DNA of 64,000 nt from Acinetobacter lwoffii (GTDB lineage: Bacteria > Pseudomonadota > Gammaproteobacteria > Pseudomonadales > Moraxellaceae), in assembly GCF_024129735.1 (NCBI RefSeq), contig NZ_JAMXXK010000003.1, forward strand, positions 1 through 64,000, read 5' to 3'. Positions 1-9,600 of the stretch are shown here, one piece after another. The position numbers and the translations under genes are program-made. Under the pieces are notes generated by a model. It made no database searches and was not told where the DNA came from. It saw only the letters and a program-made list of their open reading frames with translations. Position 1 is the first letter of the stretch. Each line of letters begins with the position of its first letter.

Positions 1-115
1 GTACTTTAGCAAGTTGTTCAAAATCCTGTCGCACAACAGGTTTAATTAGCTCATGAAATACGGTATTCTGATGTGACAAAACCTGAATCCTGGTCGTTAA
101 AGTGTTTGTTTGCAC
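1..115 (-). CDS. Partial unknown protein, cut by left edge
   Basis: A reading frame on the minus strand stays open from a GTG at 113-115 to the window edge, about 38 codons. It reads MQTNTLTTRIQVLSHQ and then continues with a helical, charged stretch (FHELIKPVVRQDFEQLAKV). An in-frame TGA overlaps just upstream of the GTG, so the frame can only start there or further in. An ATG at 117-119 lies in another frame that stops after 22 codons. No strong ribosome binding site is visible. I do not recognise the family from this fragment. The start and coding status are moderately supported by the open frame and plausible composition only. Confidence 0.45.
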   Translation of the reverse strand, partial: MQTNTLTTRIQVLSHQNTVFHELIKPVVRQDFEQLAKV

Positions 116-172
116 TCATATTTTAACTGTTAGGACTCAGGTTTTTTTATTTAAAGCAAACTATGGGACAGC

Positions 173-215
173 AGTGGGGAATTCCCTCCTTTTTCAAAGG
201 AGGGTGAGGGTGGAT
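173..215. repeat. Intergenic palindromic repeat
   Basis: The spacer contains CCCTCCTTT, a TTC loop and AAAGGAGGG (184-204), a perfect 9-bp stem, flanked by GGGGAATTCC on the left and GTGAGGGTGG on the right. The GGGGAATTCC core recurs at 37039-37048 next to another palindrome. It looks like one member of a dispersed intergenic repeat family rather than a terminator, since no T-run follows the stem. Confidence 0.5.
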
Positions 216-243
216 TAAATTTATTAAAAGAAAAAATAAGTCC

Positions 244-1200
244 TTATTGGGCAGCCGGTTTATCCGCTTTCTGCGCTCTTAACTGCGCCACCAGACTCTG
301 CATATCTTCTGGCAATGGTGCTTCAATTGCTGGATAGCCCGGAATGTCCAGACGCATTGCATGTAAACACAAACGGCGTGGTTTTGGCCCACGATATTCT
401 GTTTCATGACCATACTTTTCATCGCCTACTAGCGGATGACCAATACTCAAACCATGAACACGAATCTGATGGGTACGACCAGAAAGCGGAGATGCATACA
501 CCAGTGTGGCATGCATAAAACGTTCCTGCACATTCCACTGGGTTTTAGACTCTTTACCTTCTTTCGGGGACACGCAGACACGACGTTCACCATTGGCCAG
601 CTCGTAACGATGTAAAGGTGCATCAATCAGCTGTTTATCCAGACTGACCTGCCCTTTTACTACAGCGGCATAGGTTTTTTTGATTTTATGTTCACGCAAC
701 ATATCTTGTAATGTTTTCAACACGCTACGCTTTTTGGAAATCATCACCAGACCGGAAGTATCACGGTCAATCCGGTGAATCAGTTCCAGATACTTTTTAC
801 CGGTTGCGGCACGCAAGCCCTCAATCAGGCCATAGGCCACACCGCTACCACCATGCACAGCAATCCCGGAAGGTTTATTCACGACCATCAAACCTTCATC
901 TTCATAAATCACACGGGCCAATAAGCCTTGTGCCACTTTGTCAGAAACCGGTGCAGCAGATTCATCTTTTTGTTCATAGCGAATCGGCGCAACGCGAATC
1001 TGGTCACCGATTGCGAGTTTGGTTTCTGCTTTAATGCGTTTTTTATTAACGCGAACCTGGCCTTCACGAATCAGACGATAGATACGGCTTTTTGGCACAC
1101 CTTTCAGACGACTAAACAGGAAATTATCGATGCGTTGTCCATCTTGATGTTCATCCACTTCAAACCAAGTGACGTTTTGCCATTGTTGCGTAGAATTCAT
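244..1200 (-). CDS. rluC: 23S rRNA pseudouridine synthase RluC
   Basis: It isomerises specific uridines of 23S rRNA (955, 2504 and 2580 in E. coli) to pseudouridine. The protein has an N-terminal S4-like RNA-binding domain (RIDNFLFSRLKGVPKSRIYR, then IREGQVRVNKKR) followed by the RluA-type catalytic domain. The catalytic motif HRIDRDTSG carries the invariant Asp, and GRTHQIRVH is the second family signature. I place the start at the ATG at 1200 (MNSTQQWQ), because the six residues added by a start at 1218 do not look conserved. It is divergent from rne, as is common in gammaproteobacteria. RluC is favoured over the paralogues RluA and RluD by length (about 318 residues), the S4 domain and this position next to rne. 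Confidence 0.93.
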   Translation of the reverse strand: MNSTQQWQNVTWFEVDEHQDGQRIDNFLFSRLKGVPKSRIYRLIREGQVRVNKKRIKAETKLAIGDQIRVAPIRYEQKDESAAPVSDKVAQGLLARVIYEDEGLMVVNKPSGIAVHGGSGVAYGLIEGLRAATGKKYLELIHRIDRDTSGLVMISKKRSVLKTLQDMLREHKIKKTYAAVVKGQVSLDKQLIDAPLHRYELANGERRVCVSPKEGKESKTQWNVQERFMHATLVYASPLSGRTHQIRVHGLSIGHPLVGDEKYGHETEYRGPKPRRLCLHAMRLDIPGYPAIEAPLPEDMQSLVAQLRAQKADKPAAQ

Positions 1201-1966
1201 ACAGTTACTATGACCCAAAAAATACTAAAATTGATTAAAAACTGATCACTTAGGTTATGCTTTACACAAGAAACATAAGCTTAGCCCATAGGCAGATGAT
1301 GCAAGGTTTGATATAGTCAGCGCACGGAAACCATCGTTTGTGAGTAAAAGTTGAATCATTTCAGATTTTTCTGAACTTGATTGTTCAATTAAAGACTCAC
1401 ATGATACGGGAAGGTCCCCAAAGAATTATGCCACGCCGAAGGCTTATTATATCGGCAAACAAAGCAAACTGTTGCGTTTAATTGTACCTCAGGTACATAA
1501 ATCAGTTTGTCTTAAAAAATATGTCGCCAACTTTGTTGGTTTTTAAACGTAAACTGATACACATCAGATTAGTCGCAACCTGAAGACGACTTCAGGCTAC
1601 AGCGTTGATGCATTGGATCTGCACAGTTTGTAAAGATACGACGACAATTCCGTATCAAGACACTTTCTATAAAGAAGGGATGATCTTCGAGCAATGTGAC
1701 AGTGAAAGTTACACACATCCAATGCACCGCTCGTCCGCCAGTGAAGCGTTCAGGTGACTTTAATCCGTTTAAAGATTGAAGCCGTATTGCCATCATCAAT
1801 ACGTGAATCAAAAACCGAAGCCCATCTATATTAAATAGAGCTCGGTCATAAAAGACTCAAACCACAATGAAATTCATTGCAGATTTGAGCCATTGATCCG
1901 TGATGTGTGATGTTCGCTACGTGTATAGCGATTTTTTGCTGTGTATCACTATAAGGTGTTACACCC
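1201..1966 (+). promoter_or_regulatory. Long structured rne leader
   Basis: This 766-base spacer holds no convincing gene. Several stem-loops stand between rluC and the rne start: TGTACCT/AGGTACA near 1483-1497, CCTGAAG-acga-CTTCAGG at 1579-1596, CAATGAA-a-TTCATTG inside CTCAAA/TTTGAG at about 1857-1887, and TCGCTA-cgtgta-TAGCGA followed by six Ts at 1914-1937. The rne leader of E. coli is long and folded and mediates autoregulation by RNase E; the same role here is inference. The last hairpin resembles an intrinsic terminator just ahead of the ribosome binding site (AAGGTG, 1953-1958). No sigma-70 promoter could be fixed with confidence. Confidence 0.55.
1914..1937 (+). terminator. Terminator-like hairpin before rne start
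   Basis: A 6-bp stem TCGCTA/TAGCGA with a 6-base loop is followed directly by TTTTTT. It lies 29 bases before the rne ATG. It may be an attenuator or part of the autoregulatory leader fold. The stem is short, so strong termination is not assured. Confidence 0.4.
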
Positions 1967-4900
1967 ATGAAACGTATGTTGATTAATGCAACACATGCCG
2001 AAGAAATTCGCGTTGCACTTGTCACTGGTCAGCGTCTTTACGATTTTGATTTAGAAAATCGTACCCGTGAACAAAAAAAATCCAATATCTACAAAGGTCA
2101 CGTGACTCGCGTTGAACCTTCTTTAGAAGCTGTATTCGTTGAATACGGTGCAGGTCGCCAAGGCTTCCTGTCAATGCGTGAAATCGCGAATTCATATTAC
2201 AAAGCCGACCCTCGCCAAACTTCGAATATCCGTGAACTGATCACTGAAGGCACCGAGCTTCTGGTTCAGGTGGAAAAAGAAGAGCGTGGCAATAAAGGCG
2301 CTGCCCTGTCTACTTTTATCTCACTTGCTGGCCGTTATTTGGTCTTGATGCCAAACAACCCTAAAGGTGGTGGTATCAGCCGTCAGATTTCTGGTTCAGT
2401 GCGTGAAGAACTGAAAGAAATGCTGGCAACACTGAACGTGCCACGTGGTATGAGTGTGATTGTGCGTACTGCCGGGATCGGTCGTTCACAAGAAGAATTG
2501 CAACTCGACTTACAGCACTTGTTAGACCTTTGGGCACAAATCCAGAGCACTGCAAGTTCAGGTCCATCGCCAATGTTGGTACATCAGGAAGCGGGCGTAG
2601 TGACACGTGCCATTCGTGACTACCTGCGTGATGATGTTGCTGAAATCCTGATTGACTCAGAACAAGCTTATAACGAAGCTTATAACTTCGTAAAAGCGGT
2701 AATGCCACGTCAGTTAGAAAAACTGAAAACTTATACCTTAAATGAACCTTTATTTGCGCATTTCGCGATTGAAAGTCAAATTCAAACTGCTTATGAACGT
2801 GAAGTAAAACTTCCTTCGGGCGGTTCGATCGTAATCGATCAAACTGAAGCTTTAGTGTCAATTGACATTAACTCGGCAAAATCGACTCGCGGTAGCGACG
2901 TTGAAGACACCGCGTTAAATACCAATATTGAAGCGGCAGAAGAAATCGCGCGTCAATTACGTTTACGTGATATCGGTGGTCTGGTGGTGATCGACTTCAT
3001 CGACATGACTAAAGACCGCAACCAGCGTATGGTGGAAGCGAAGCTGCGTGAAGCGACGCAAAGTGACCGTGCCCGTATCCAGTTCGGTCAATTGTCACGT
3101 TTTGGTTTGATGGAAATGAGCCGTCAACGTCTGCGTCCTTCTCTTGAAGAAGCGACTGGCTACGTTTGCCCACGCTGCCATGGTACCGGCATGGTTCGTG
3201 ATCTTCGTTCTTTATCACTTTCGATTATGCGTAAAGTGGAAGAGATCGCGTTACGTGAACGTCATGGTGAAGTTCAAGTCGAAGTTCCAGTCGAAATTGC
3301 TGCCTTCTTATTGAATGAAAAACGTCACACCTTGGTCTATTTAGAACAGACTTCAAATGTACGTGTCACTGTGCTGCCGCATCCGCATCTGGAAACACCG
3401 CATTATGAAATCACTTATAATGCCGAAGGCTTTGCACCAACCAGCTATGAACGTACTGAAGCAACTCGTTCAAGTGAAAAAGAGTTGGGCTATGAGTCAT
3501 CTGAATGGCATTTAGAAGAAGAACAACATACGCATGCTGCTGCACCAGCGCCTGCTCAACAGCAAAACAACGGCAGAAACAATAAACGCCGTAACCAGCA
3601 AAACCAAAATGCACAGCAAGTACCTGTTGCGCAACAAGCTCCAGCCCAAGCACAAGTTGCTGCTCCTGCATCTAGCCCATGCGCATGGTTAGAAAACCTG
3701 TTTGTTCAAAAACAGGCTGCGACTGTTGATCAATCGCGTACTGCCAACAATGCAGCTGCAGCAATTGAACAAATGATCAATGGCGGTGCGGTGAGCCGTG
3801 GTCAGTTCGGTCAATTGTCTGCACCAGTGGCACAACCTGCGCCACAGCAAGTGTCTCAACCTGCTGCTCCGGCAAGCAGCAATGCCTATCTTGCACCATC
3901 GACTGTAGCGCAAAAACAGGAACGTGATGCTGAAAAACCGGCAGAGCGTGATGAAAGAGCGCCGCGTCATAACAATAAAAAACCACGCAATCCGAAGCAC
4001 AAAGAACCGCGTGAGCAGGTTCAGTCTGAAGCTTCCGCTCCTCAGCAACATCAGGTGCATGAAGAAGTGGTTCAGGTATCTCGTCAAGAGCAACGTCATG
4101 AAGCACGTGAAAACAAGCGTAATTCTCGCCGTCAGCATCACAATGAGCCATCTCAGCAAAATGATGTTCAAAACAATGAACAACAGCCTCAACAGGTAAT
4201 GCCACGTCGTGACCGCCGCAACCAGCCACGTCAGGAACGTCCAAATCGCCACCGCGATCCAAGCGTGCTGAATGAGCAGGCTCAACAAGCAGCACCTGCA
4301 GTCGTTGAAGTTCCAGCAGTCAATGACAAGCAGCTTCGTGTTGAATTGGTCGATGCGCCACGTCAAGACGTGATGCCGACTGCTATGGTGGTGAATATTG
4401 ACCAGGCGAAAAGCGAAATCGTGGCATTGAATGACAATGCTGCAGTTGTAACGCCAGCGGTTGAAGTTACTGCACCGGCAGATGCGCCAGTTGAAGAAGC
4501 CGCTGCTGAAAATGTAGTGGAAGCTGCACTGACAGCTCCTGTTGAAGAGGTTGTGCCAGCTGAAGAATCAAGCGCTGAAAAACCACGTGCCAGCAACGAT
4601 CCGCGTCAGCGTCGTCGTCAGCAGCGTGAAGGACAGCCTCAACAGGCTACAGTTCAGAAGTTGACTCCTTCACAAGTACCAACGTTGGGTCAGTTCACCA
4701 TTGGTAGCCTGATTCGCCATGTTTATGGTGAAGACTGCTCCGTACTGATTGAACAGTTTGGTTTATTGCCAACCTTCAACCGTGCTCTAGAGAAGTTCAC
4801 AAAAGAGTACAACGCGAGTCTGGTGGCTGCAGCAACGCCTGCCACAGAGAAAAAACCGGTCACCCGTGATGTTCAAGTGACCGTAGCCAAGGTTGAAGCA

Positions 4901-5446
4901 GAGCCTGCTCCAGTTCTGGACCTGACTCCACCAAAACCGGTGTCGGACAAACGTGTCGCAAATGATCCACGTGAGCGTCGCCGTCTGGCTAAACAGGCTG
5001 CAGAACAGGCCCTGCAACAAGCCAAGCAACAGGCTAAAGTAGAAACAGCTCCGGCAGTTGAAACTACGCCAGAAGCACCTGTAGCAGCAGAAGCGCAAGC
5101 AGAGTCAGTTGAAGCAGCAGCAACTGAAACTCCAGTAGCCACTGAAGTAGCTATTGAAGAAACCGCAAATGCTCAGCCAGCTGAACAAGCAACTGAAACG
5201 ACGGCACCATTAGATACAGCTCCTGCAGAAGAGGCTCCAGTCACTGAAGCTCAACCTGAAGATGCTGCGCCAGTTGAAGCAAATGCTGAATCAGAAGCTC
5301 CTGTTACAGAAGCCCAGGATCAGGCCGAAGTAACAACAGAAGACACTGAAGCCAGCGAAGCTGAAAAAGCAGAGAAACAGGCTGCTCGTCCACGTCGTCC
5401 ACGTGGTCGTCCACCGAAAAAAGCCAATACTGCAACTGAATCATAA
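1967..5446 (+). CDS. rne: Ribonuclease E
   Basis: This is the essential endoribonuclease that starts mRNA decay and matures rRNA and tRNA, and it scaffolds the degradosome. The N-terminal half (about residues 1-500) is the catalytic part, with an S1 domain near 35-120. Acidic residues D300 (SIDINSAKS) and D343 (VVIDFIDM) correspond to the metal-binding pair, and the zinc link is CPRCHG with C401 and C404. From about residue 500 the protein is a long low-complexity tail rich in Gln, Ala, Pro, Glu and Arg, as expected for the disordered scaffold. Two related Arg-rich segments occur in it ([12 protein letters not shown] and [12 protein letters not shown]), and the protein ends in [10 protein letters not shown], which resembles an AT-hook. 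The ribosome binding site AAGGTG lies 8 bases before the ATG. The length of 1159 residues is similar to that of E. coli RNase E (1061). Confidence 0.97.
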   Translation: MKRMLINATHAEEIRVALVTGQRLYDFDLENRTREQKKSNIYKGHVTRVEPSLEAVFVEYGAGRQGFLSMREIANSYYKADPRQTSNIRELITEGTELLVQVEKEERGNKGAALSTFISLAGRYLVLMPNNPKGGGISRQISGSVREELKEMLATLNVPRGMSVIVRTAGIGRSQEELQLDLQHLLDLWAQIQSTASSGPSPMLVHQEAGVVTRAIRDYLRDDVAEILIDSEQAYNEAYNFVKAVMPRQLEKLKTYTLNEPLFAHFAIESQIQTAYEREVKLPSGGSIVIDQTEALVSIDINSAKSTRGSDVEDTALNTNIEAAEEIARQLRLRDIGGLVVIDFIDMTKDRNQRMVEAKLREATQSDRARIQFGQLSRFGLMEMSRQRLRPSLEEATGYVCPRCHGTGMVRDLRSLSLSIMRKVEEIALRERHGEVQVEVPVEIAAFLLNEKRHTLVYLEQTSNVRVTVLPHPHLETPHYEITYNAEGFAPTSYERTEATRSSEKELGYESSEWHLEEEQHTHAAAPAPAQQQNNGRNNKRRNQQNQNAQQVPVAQQAPAQAQVAAPASSPCAWLENLFVQKQAATVDQSRTANNAAAAIEQMINGGAVSRGQFGQLSAPVAQPAPQQVSQPAAPASSNAYLAPSTVAQKQERDAEKPAERDERAPRHNNKKPRNPKHKEPREQVQSEASAPQQHQVHEEVVQVSRQEQRHEARENKRNSRRQHHNEPSQQNDVQNNEQQPQQVMPRRDRRNQPRQERPNRHRDPSVLNEQAQQAAPAVVEVPAVNDKQLRVELVDAPRQDVMPTAMVVNIDQAKSEIVALNDNAAVVTPAVEVTAPADAPVEEAAAENVVEAALTAPVEEVVPAEESSAEKPRASNDPRQRRRQQREGQPQQATVQKLTPSQVPTLGQFTIGSLIRHVYGEDCSVLIEQFGLLPTFNRALEKFTKEYNASLVAAATPATEKKPVTRDVQVTVAKVEAEPAPVLDLTPPKPVSDKRVANDPRERRRLAKQAAEQALQQAKQQAKVETAPAVETTPEAPVAAEAQAESVEAAATETPVATEVAIEETANAQPAEQATETTAPLDTAPAEEAPVTEAQPEDAAPVEANAESEAPVTEAQDQAEVTTEDTEASEAEKAEKQAARPRRPRGRPPKKANTATES

Positions 5447-5467
5447 TTTGCTCAATTGCAGTCATCT

Positions 5468-5504
5468 AAAAAAACCTAGTCATTTCGGTGACTAGGTTTT
5501 TTTT
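5468..5504 (+). terminator. rne terminator
   Basis: AACCTAGTCA, loop TTTCGG, TGACTAGGTT, followed by a run of eight Ts. It is a strong intrinsic terminator 22 bases after the rne stop. Confidence 0.9.
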
Positions 5505-5619
5505 GCTAGATTTAGTCAGAATAGGTTGATTGCACTAGTGTTTTAACGCTAAAAGATGGCTAGCTCGTCTACTGTATATAAATTGAACGTATCGGATACG
5601 AAAAATAAATAGGATTCTC

Positions 5620-7461
5620 ATGACCCAAATGAAACCACACGATCTGATTGGGATTGCAGATGTCGCTGCCAAAATCCCGGCTTTTTTGACCAAAGTACCC
5701 AATTTGCTCACTGGTCTAAGACAGGCATATTTACGTACTCCGAACACACCGGCCGGCCTGGGTCTGGCTTTTGAAAAAGCGACCAAGCGTAACCCGGAAG
5801 GTATTGCCTTACGTTTTGAAGAGCAAAGCTATAGCTATGCCGCTCTCAATGCCTGGGCCAACCAGATTGCCCATTTCTATCTATCCTTGGGAGCCAAGAA
5901 AGGTGATGTCGTTGCTGTCATGGTCGAGAATCGTCCTGAACTGATTGCCAGTGTAATTGGTCTGGCCAAACTGGGGGTGACCACGGCTCTGGTCAATACC
6001 TCTCAAGTCGGCAAGGTACTGACCCATAGTATCAATCTGGTCAAACCGATTGCCCTGATTGTAGGTGAAGAGTGTCGTCATGCAGTTAACGAGATTCGTA
6101 ATGACCTGAATATTAGCAGTGACCGCTTGCACTGGTTTGCAGATCAGAATACTCAAGCCGATCCGGGTCAGGCACCTGAAGGCTTTATCAACCTGGCTGA
6201 AAAAACCGATCTTTCTCCTAAATTCAATCCATCAACCACCCATTCGGTGCAAGGCAAAGACGGACTGTTCTATATTTACACCTCGGGCACCACAGGTCTA
6301 CCTAAAGCGGTGATTTTTACCAATGGCCGCTGGACGCTCGCTTATGGCACCTATGGGCATGTGCTAAACCTCAATCAAGATGATGTGATGTACTGTACCC
6401 TGCCGCTTTATCATGCCACAGGCATGGTGGTGTGCTGGTGCGGTGTCATTGCAGGTAGCAGCACCCTGGCGATTCGGCGTAAATTTTCGACCTCCTCTTT
6501 CTGGAAGGATGTGCAAAAATTTGATGCCTCTGCGATTGGTTATGTCGGTGAGTTGTGCCGCTATCTGATGGATGCTCCCCCATCTGAACTGGAAAAAGGT
6601 CACCGCGTGACTAAGATGATTGGGAATGGCATGCGCCCAAATATCTGGGATAAATTTAAATCCCGTTTTGGCATTCAGGAAGTGCTGGAACTGTATGCCT
6701 CTAGTGAAGGCAATGTCGGTTTTAGCAATATTTTCAATTTTGACAATACCGTCGGTTTCTCACCCACACCGTATGCGATTATTGCCTTTGATAAAGATAA
6801 AAATGAGCCGGTACGGGACGCTAAAGGCCATTGCAAACGGCTGAAAAAAGGCGAAACTGGTTTATTAATTGGTAAAATTACCCGCCGTTCACCCTTTGAT
6901 GGCTATACCGATCCGGAAAAAAACAAGTCAGTCATCATGCAGGATGTATTTACCCAAGGTGATGCTTACTTCAATAGCGGAGATCTGGTGCGCAATATCG
7001 GCTTCCGTCATGCGCAGTTTGTTGATCGTTTAGGCGATACTTTCCGCTGGAAAGGGGAAAATGTTTCTACAACTGAAGTGGAAAACATGCTGACCGAGTA
7101 TGACAAAATCGTTGAAGCGGTGGTGTATGGCGTAGAAATTCCCAATACCAATGGTCGTGCCGGTATGGCCGCGATTACCCTGCAACCCGATGTAAAATTG
7201 GATGATGCAGATTTAGCAGCCATGGCCGCTTGCTTAAAAAAATGCTTGCCGGCTTATGCGGTACCGGTATTTTTACGTATACAACAGCAGATTGAAACTA
7301 CAGGTACCTTTAAATACCAGAAAAATAAATTGAAAGAGCAAGCATTTGATCCGAGTAAAACCGATGAACGCCTGCTGGTGTTATTGCCAGGTGCAACGGC
7401 ATATTCGGAGCTCACCGCAGAGATTTTTGCCAATATTCAGGCCTATCAATATCGCTTCTAA
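5620..7461 (+). CDS. Long/very-long-chain acyl-CoA synthetase
   Basis: This is an AMP-forming fatty acid CoA ligase: it activates a fatty acid with ATP to an acyl-adenylate and transfers it to CoA. The AMP-binding P-loop is YIYTSGTTGLPKA (about residues 222-234). LYASSEGN is the A5-type motif and FVDRLGDTFRWKGENVSTTE is the C-terminal hinge. The pattern (SGTTGLPKA together with DRLGDTFRWKGENV) is that of the FATP/FadD6-like branch of long- and very-long-chain synthetases rather than classical FadD. Length 613 is normal for this branch. The start is supported by AGGA six bases upstream of the ATG. It stands alone between the rne terminator and the tRNA cluster. Substrate length cannot be told from sequence. 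Confidence 0.88.
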   Translation: MTQMKPHDLIGIADVAAKIPAFLTKVPNLLTGLRQAYLRTPNTPAGLGLAFEKATKRNPEGIALRFEEQSYSYAALNAWANQIAHFYLSLGAKKGDVVAVMVENRPELIASVIGLAKLGVTTALVNTSQVGKVLTHSINLVKPIALIVGEECRHAVNEIRNDLNISSDRLHWFADQNTQADPGQAPEGFINLAEKTDLSPKFNPSTTHSVQGKDGLFYIYTSGTTGLPKAVIFTNGRWTLAYGTYGHVLNLNQDDVMYCTLPLYHATGMVVCWCGVIAGSSTLAIRRKFSTSSFWKDVQKFDASAIGYVGELCRYLMDAPPSELEKGHRVTKMIGNGMRPNIWDKFKSRFGIQEVLELYASSEGNVGFSNIFNFDNTVGFSPTPYAIIAFDKDKNEPVRDAKGHCKRLKKGETGLLIGKITRRSPFDGYTDPEKNKSVIMQDVFTQGDAYFNSGDLVRNIGFRHAQFVDRLGDTFRWKGENVSTTEVENMLTEYDKIVEAVVYGVEIPNTNGRAGMAAITLQPDVKLDDADLAAMAACLKKCLPAYAVPVFLRIQQQIETTGTFKYQKNKLKEQAFDPSKTDERLLVLLPGATAYSELTAEIFANIQAYQYRF

Positions 7462-7545
7462 GTACTGAAGTTGCCTATTTTTTGTTTAGATAAAGCATAA
7501 TTGTTGTATTTATAATCAAACATGGGCAACTTTGTTATTTTTTGC

Positions 7546-7573
7546 TTGCGCTGAAATGAGATCTTGCTACAAT
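7546..7573 (+). promoter_or_regulatory. Promoter of tRNA-Lys cluster
   Basis: TTGCGC (7546-7551), a 16-base spacer and TACAAT (7568-7573). It lies about 85 bases before the first tRNA. Confidence 0.55.
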
Positions 7574-7656
7574 ACGCTCCATCAAACAAAGTGGTGCTTT
7601 AAGCTATTTAGCTTGACTTGCACTGCACATTCAAACCTGGTTTGAATGATGGTTCA

Positions 7657-7732
7657 GGGTCGTTAGCTCAGCTGGTAGAGCAGCGGACTTTTAATCCGTT
7701 GGTCCCGCGTTCGAATCGCGGACGACCCACCA
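7657..7732 (+). tRNA. tRNA-Lys (UUU), copy 1
   Basis: A full 76-base cloverleaf: acceptor GGGTCGT pairs with ACGACCC, the D-arm is GCTC/GAGC, the anticodon loop CTTTTAA has anticodon TTT, and the T-arm is CCGCG-TTCGAAT-CGCGG. CCA is encoded. This is the first of three identical copies. Confidence 0.98.
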
Positions 7733-7752
7733 CTTATTTGATATCCCTTGAT

Positions 7753-7828
7753 GGGTCGTTAGCTCAGCTGGTAGAGCAGCGGACTTTTAATCCGTTGGTC
7801 CCGCGTTCGAATCGCGGACGACCCACCA
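7753..7828 (+). tRNA. tRNA-Lys (UUU), copy 2
   Basis: Identical in sequence to copy 1 over 76 bases including the encoded CCA, and separated from it by 20 bases. It is presumably cotranscribed and released by RNase E and RNase P cleavage. Confidence 0.98.
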
Positions 7829-7903
7829 TCTTCCGAAAGGATCACGTAAAAGTACACCACACTCTTGCGTCATAAAAATGGTCATCATCATTTTTATTCC
7901 TCA

Positions 7904-7979
7904 GGGTCGTTAGCTCAGCTGGTAGAGCAGCGGACTTTTAATCCGTTGGTCCCGCGTTCGAATCGCGGACGACCCACCA
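7904..7979 (+). tRNA. tRNA-Lys (UUU), copy 3
   Basis: Identical to the other two copies, after a longer 75-base spacer. No strong intrinsic terminator follows. The weak hairpin TTCT...AGAA at about 7980-7996 has no clear T-run. Confidence 0.98.
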
Positions 7980-8160
7980 TTCTTTCCTTAGAATGTCTCC
8001 CTGATTCCCTTATTATATTTTAATTAAATTGCGATGTTTTGGTCGTGTATTTCTGCGCCCAGATTTTATGCTTACGCGCTCCCACAACTCGCCTTTATTG
8101 TCTAATCTAAATCGTATTTGAATTAAGCTTTCTACCAGATCAGCCGATTTTTATCGGGTA

Positions 8161-8850
8161 TTATTCTTGAATATGAAAGGACGTGTCTTTGACCAGTTCA
8201 TAGGCTTTCGAAGGTGCCGGATAGCCGCGATCAAATAATTCCCGGTTGGTTTTTTCTTTTTCACTATAGATTTTTTCCAGATTCATGACTAAGTGATTTG
8301 AATCTTTAATCTTATAGTAAAAGCTCGCCCCTTCTTTACGATTCACTACTATATCGGTACGCTCCGGATTGATAAACCAGCGGTCTTTACGGTAGGTAAT
8401 ATTATGAGCCGTGCTGCTTTTGGTATTATCAATAAATACTTTGCCATACTGTAAAATACTGCGATGCACCGTACCGTCCGGCATTAGAGTCAAAATAAAT
8501 TCTGCCTTACCTTCAGTACAAGGCGCAAAGCGGCCATCACAGTCGATTTCAGTATGATAGCGACCTATAAACACCTTGGCATCCTCTGGTACAGTTGCCG
8601 GGTTTAAATCTGCTTCTACCGGAAGAGTCGCCTGCCCTGCGACCTGAGTTAAGGATTTGGCGCTGACAGTCACCACATCGGCCTTCGTATTGGCAGCGGA
8701 AATTTTAACGCCCTCTTCTGAGGTCGCCTGACCTTCCTGTTCAGGTTTGACTTGCTGCTGATCACAAGCCTGCAAAATCACCATACTCCCCAACACCAGG
8801 CTACATTTAAAAAAACTGCTTAATGTACAACGTGATACATCCAATTTCAT
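8161..8850 (-). CDS. Putative NlpE-like lipoprotein
   Basis: The protein starts MKLDVSRC and has a hydrophobic signal segment ending in the lipobox LQAC, so it should be lipid-anchored (Cys about residue 29). A Gln/Glu-rich linker follows. The mature domain has a segment FIGRYHTEIDCDGRFAPC, two Cys in a pattern that recalls the NlpE N-terminal barrel, then alternating beta-like strands. The NlpE resemblance is weak and inferred. A longer reading frame to 8919 exists, but its extra 23 residues would precede the signal peptide and are unlikely. It has no operon partner: divergent from the PspC gene and convergent with the tRNA cluster. Confidence 0.7.
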   Translation of the reverse strand: MKLDVSRCTLSSFFKCSLVLGSMVILQACDQQQVKPEQEGQATSEEGVKISAANTKADVVTVSAKSLTQVAGQATLPVEADLNPATVPEDAKVFIGRYHTEIDCDGRFAPCTEGKAEFILTLMPDGTVHRSILQYGKVFIDNTKSSTAHNITYRKDRWFINPERTDIVVNRKEGASFYYKIKDSNHLVMNLEKIYSEKEKTNRELFDRGYPAPSKAYELVKDTSFHIQE

Positions 8851-9093
8851 TTTTAACAAACCTAAATAGGAAACATGGCGAGCAAAAAGCACCCAGCAAA
8901 GCTGATGAACTTTACACAAGAGTTCAATAGAATTTTCACTATGTTAGTAGCTCTTAGATCTGGTTTTAATCTTTATTAACATTACTTAACGATTTTATTT
9001 GTAATCAGCACTTTAAAAAGTTTAAGTAAACTCCATTTCTTTAAGTATGGATCCATTTTAGGATTCAAACTTATTTTTAATCAGGAGATTTTA

Positions 9094-9369
9094 ATGGCCA
9101 ATGTTGGTTTATATCGCTCAAACCGCTCAAACATGATTGCAGGTGTAATGGGTGGTATTGCTGAACGTTTTGGTTGGAACGCAAATTTATTACGTCTGAT
9201 TTTTGTGGTGATTTCAATCATGAGTGCCGCATTCCCGGGTATTTTGGTCTATCTGGTGTTGTGGTTAATCATGCCGAAAAAACAGTACAGAATTGATCAT
9301 GACAGCGTTCATCAACCTCAGGGCTATCAAAATCCTGTGCGTACAGTGAATCAGGATAAACGCTATTAA
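9094..9369 (+). CDS. PspC-domain small membrane protein
   Basis: The 91-residue protein begins LYRSNRSNMIAGVMGGIAE, a PspC-domain hallmark, followed by two hydrophobic helices (about 33-48 and 50-63: LLRLIFVVISIM and ILVYLVLWLIMP) and a short polar tail. PspC proteins sit in the inner membrane and in E. coli take part in the phage-shock envelope response. No pspA, pspB or pspF gene is near, so the role here may be different. The ribosome binding site AGGAG is 8 bases upstream. A strong terminator follows. Confidence 0.85.
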   Translation: MANVGLYRSNRSNMIAGVMGGIAERFGWNANLLRLIFVVISIMSAAFPGILVYLVLWLIMPKKQYRIDHDSVHQPQGYQNPVRTVNQDKRY

Positions 9370-9458
9370 GCTGTACAGTCATTTTTAACAAGCGTTCTTA
9401 ACCAGTTTCATCGCAGAGCTTCCTCTTTCACCCCGGTTAAATGGGATGAAATTTTGAT

Positions 9459-9496
9459 GCCACGGTAATTTCCCCAAGTTATCGTGGCTTTTTTTT
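9459..9496 (+). terminator. Terminator after PspC gene
   Basis: GCCACG (9459-9464) pairs with CGTGGC (9483-9488), the inner bases extend the stem imperfectly, and eight Ts follow. Confidence 0.85.
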
Positions 9497-9600
9497 GCCT
9501 ATATTTTTTGTTATTTCTTTGCTGTATTACAGCTTTTCACTTTCTTTCTCAGTTGAATTCACGATAAGTTCAAGATTCCAATTTTTGAAATGGATTTCAC

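Noticed and set aside
1569..1811. 80-codon minus-strand frame in the rne leader
   Set aside because: It covers conserved-looking stem-loops and lacks a ribosome binding site or protein-like composition.
3689..4366. Long minus-strand frames inside rne
   Set aside because: They mirror the low-complexity tail of RNase E in another frame and carry no domain.
7618..7875. 85-codon frame across the tRNA-Lys genes
   Set aside because: It only translates the repeated tRNA sequence (the GSLAQLVEQRTFNP repeat).
7657..7979. Tandem tRNA-Lys repeat as possible attachment site
   Set aside because: No integrase, direct-repeat remnant or mobile gene is near; it is an ordinary tRNA array.
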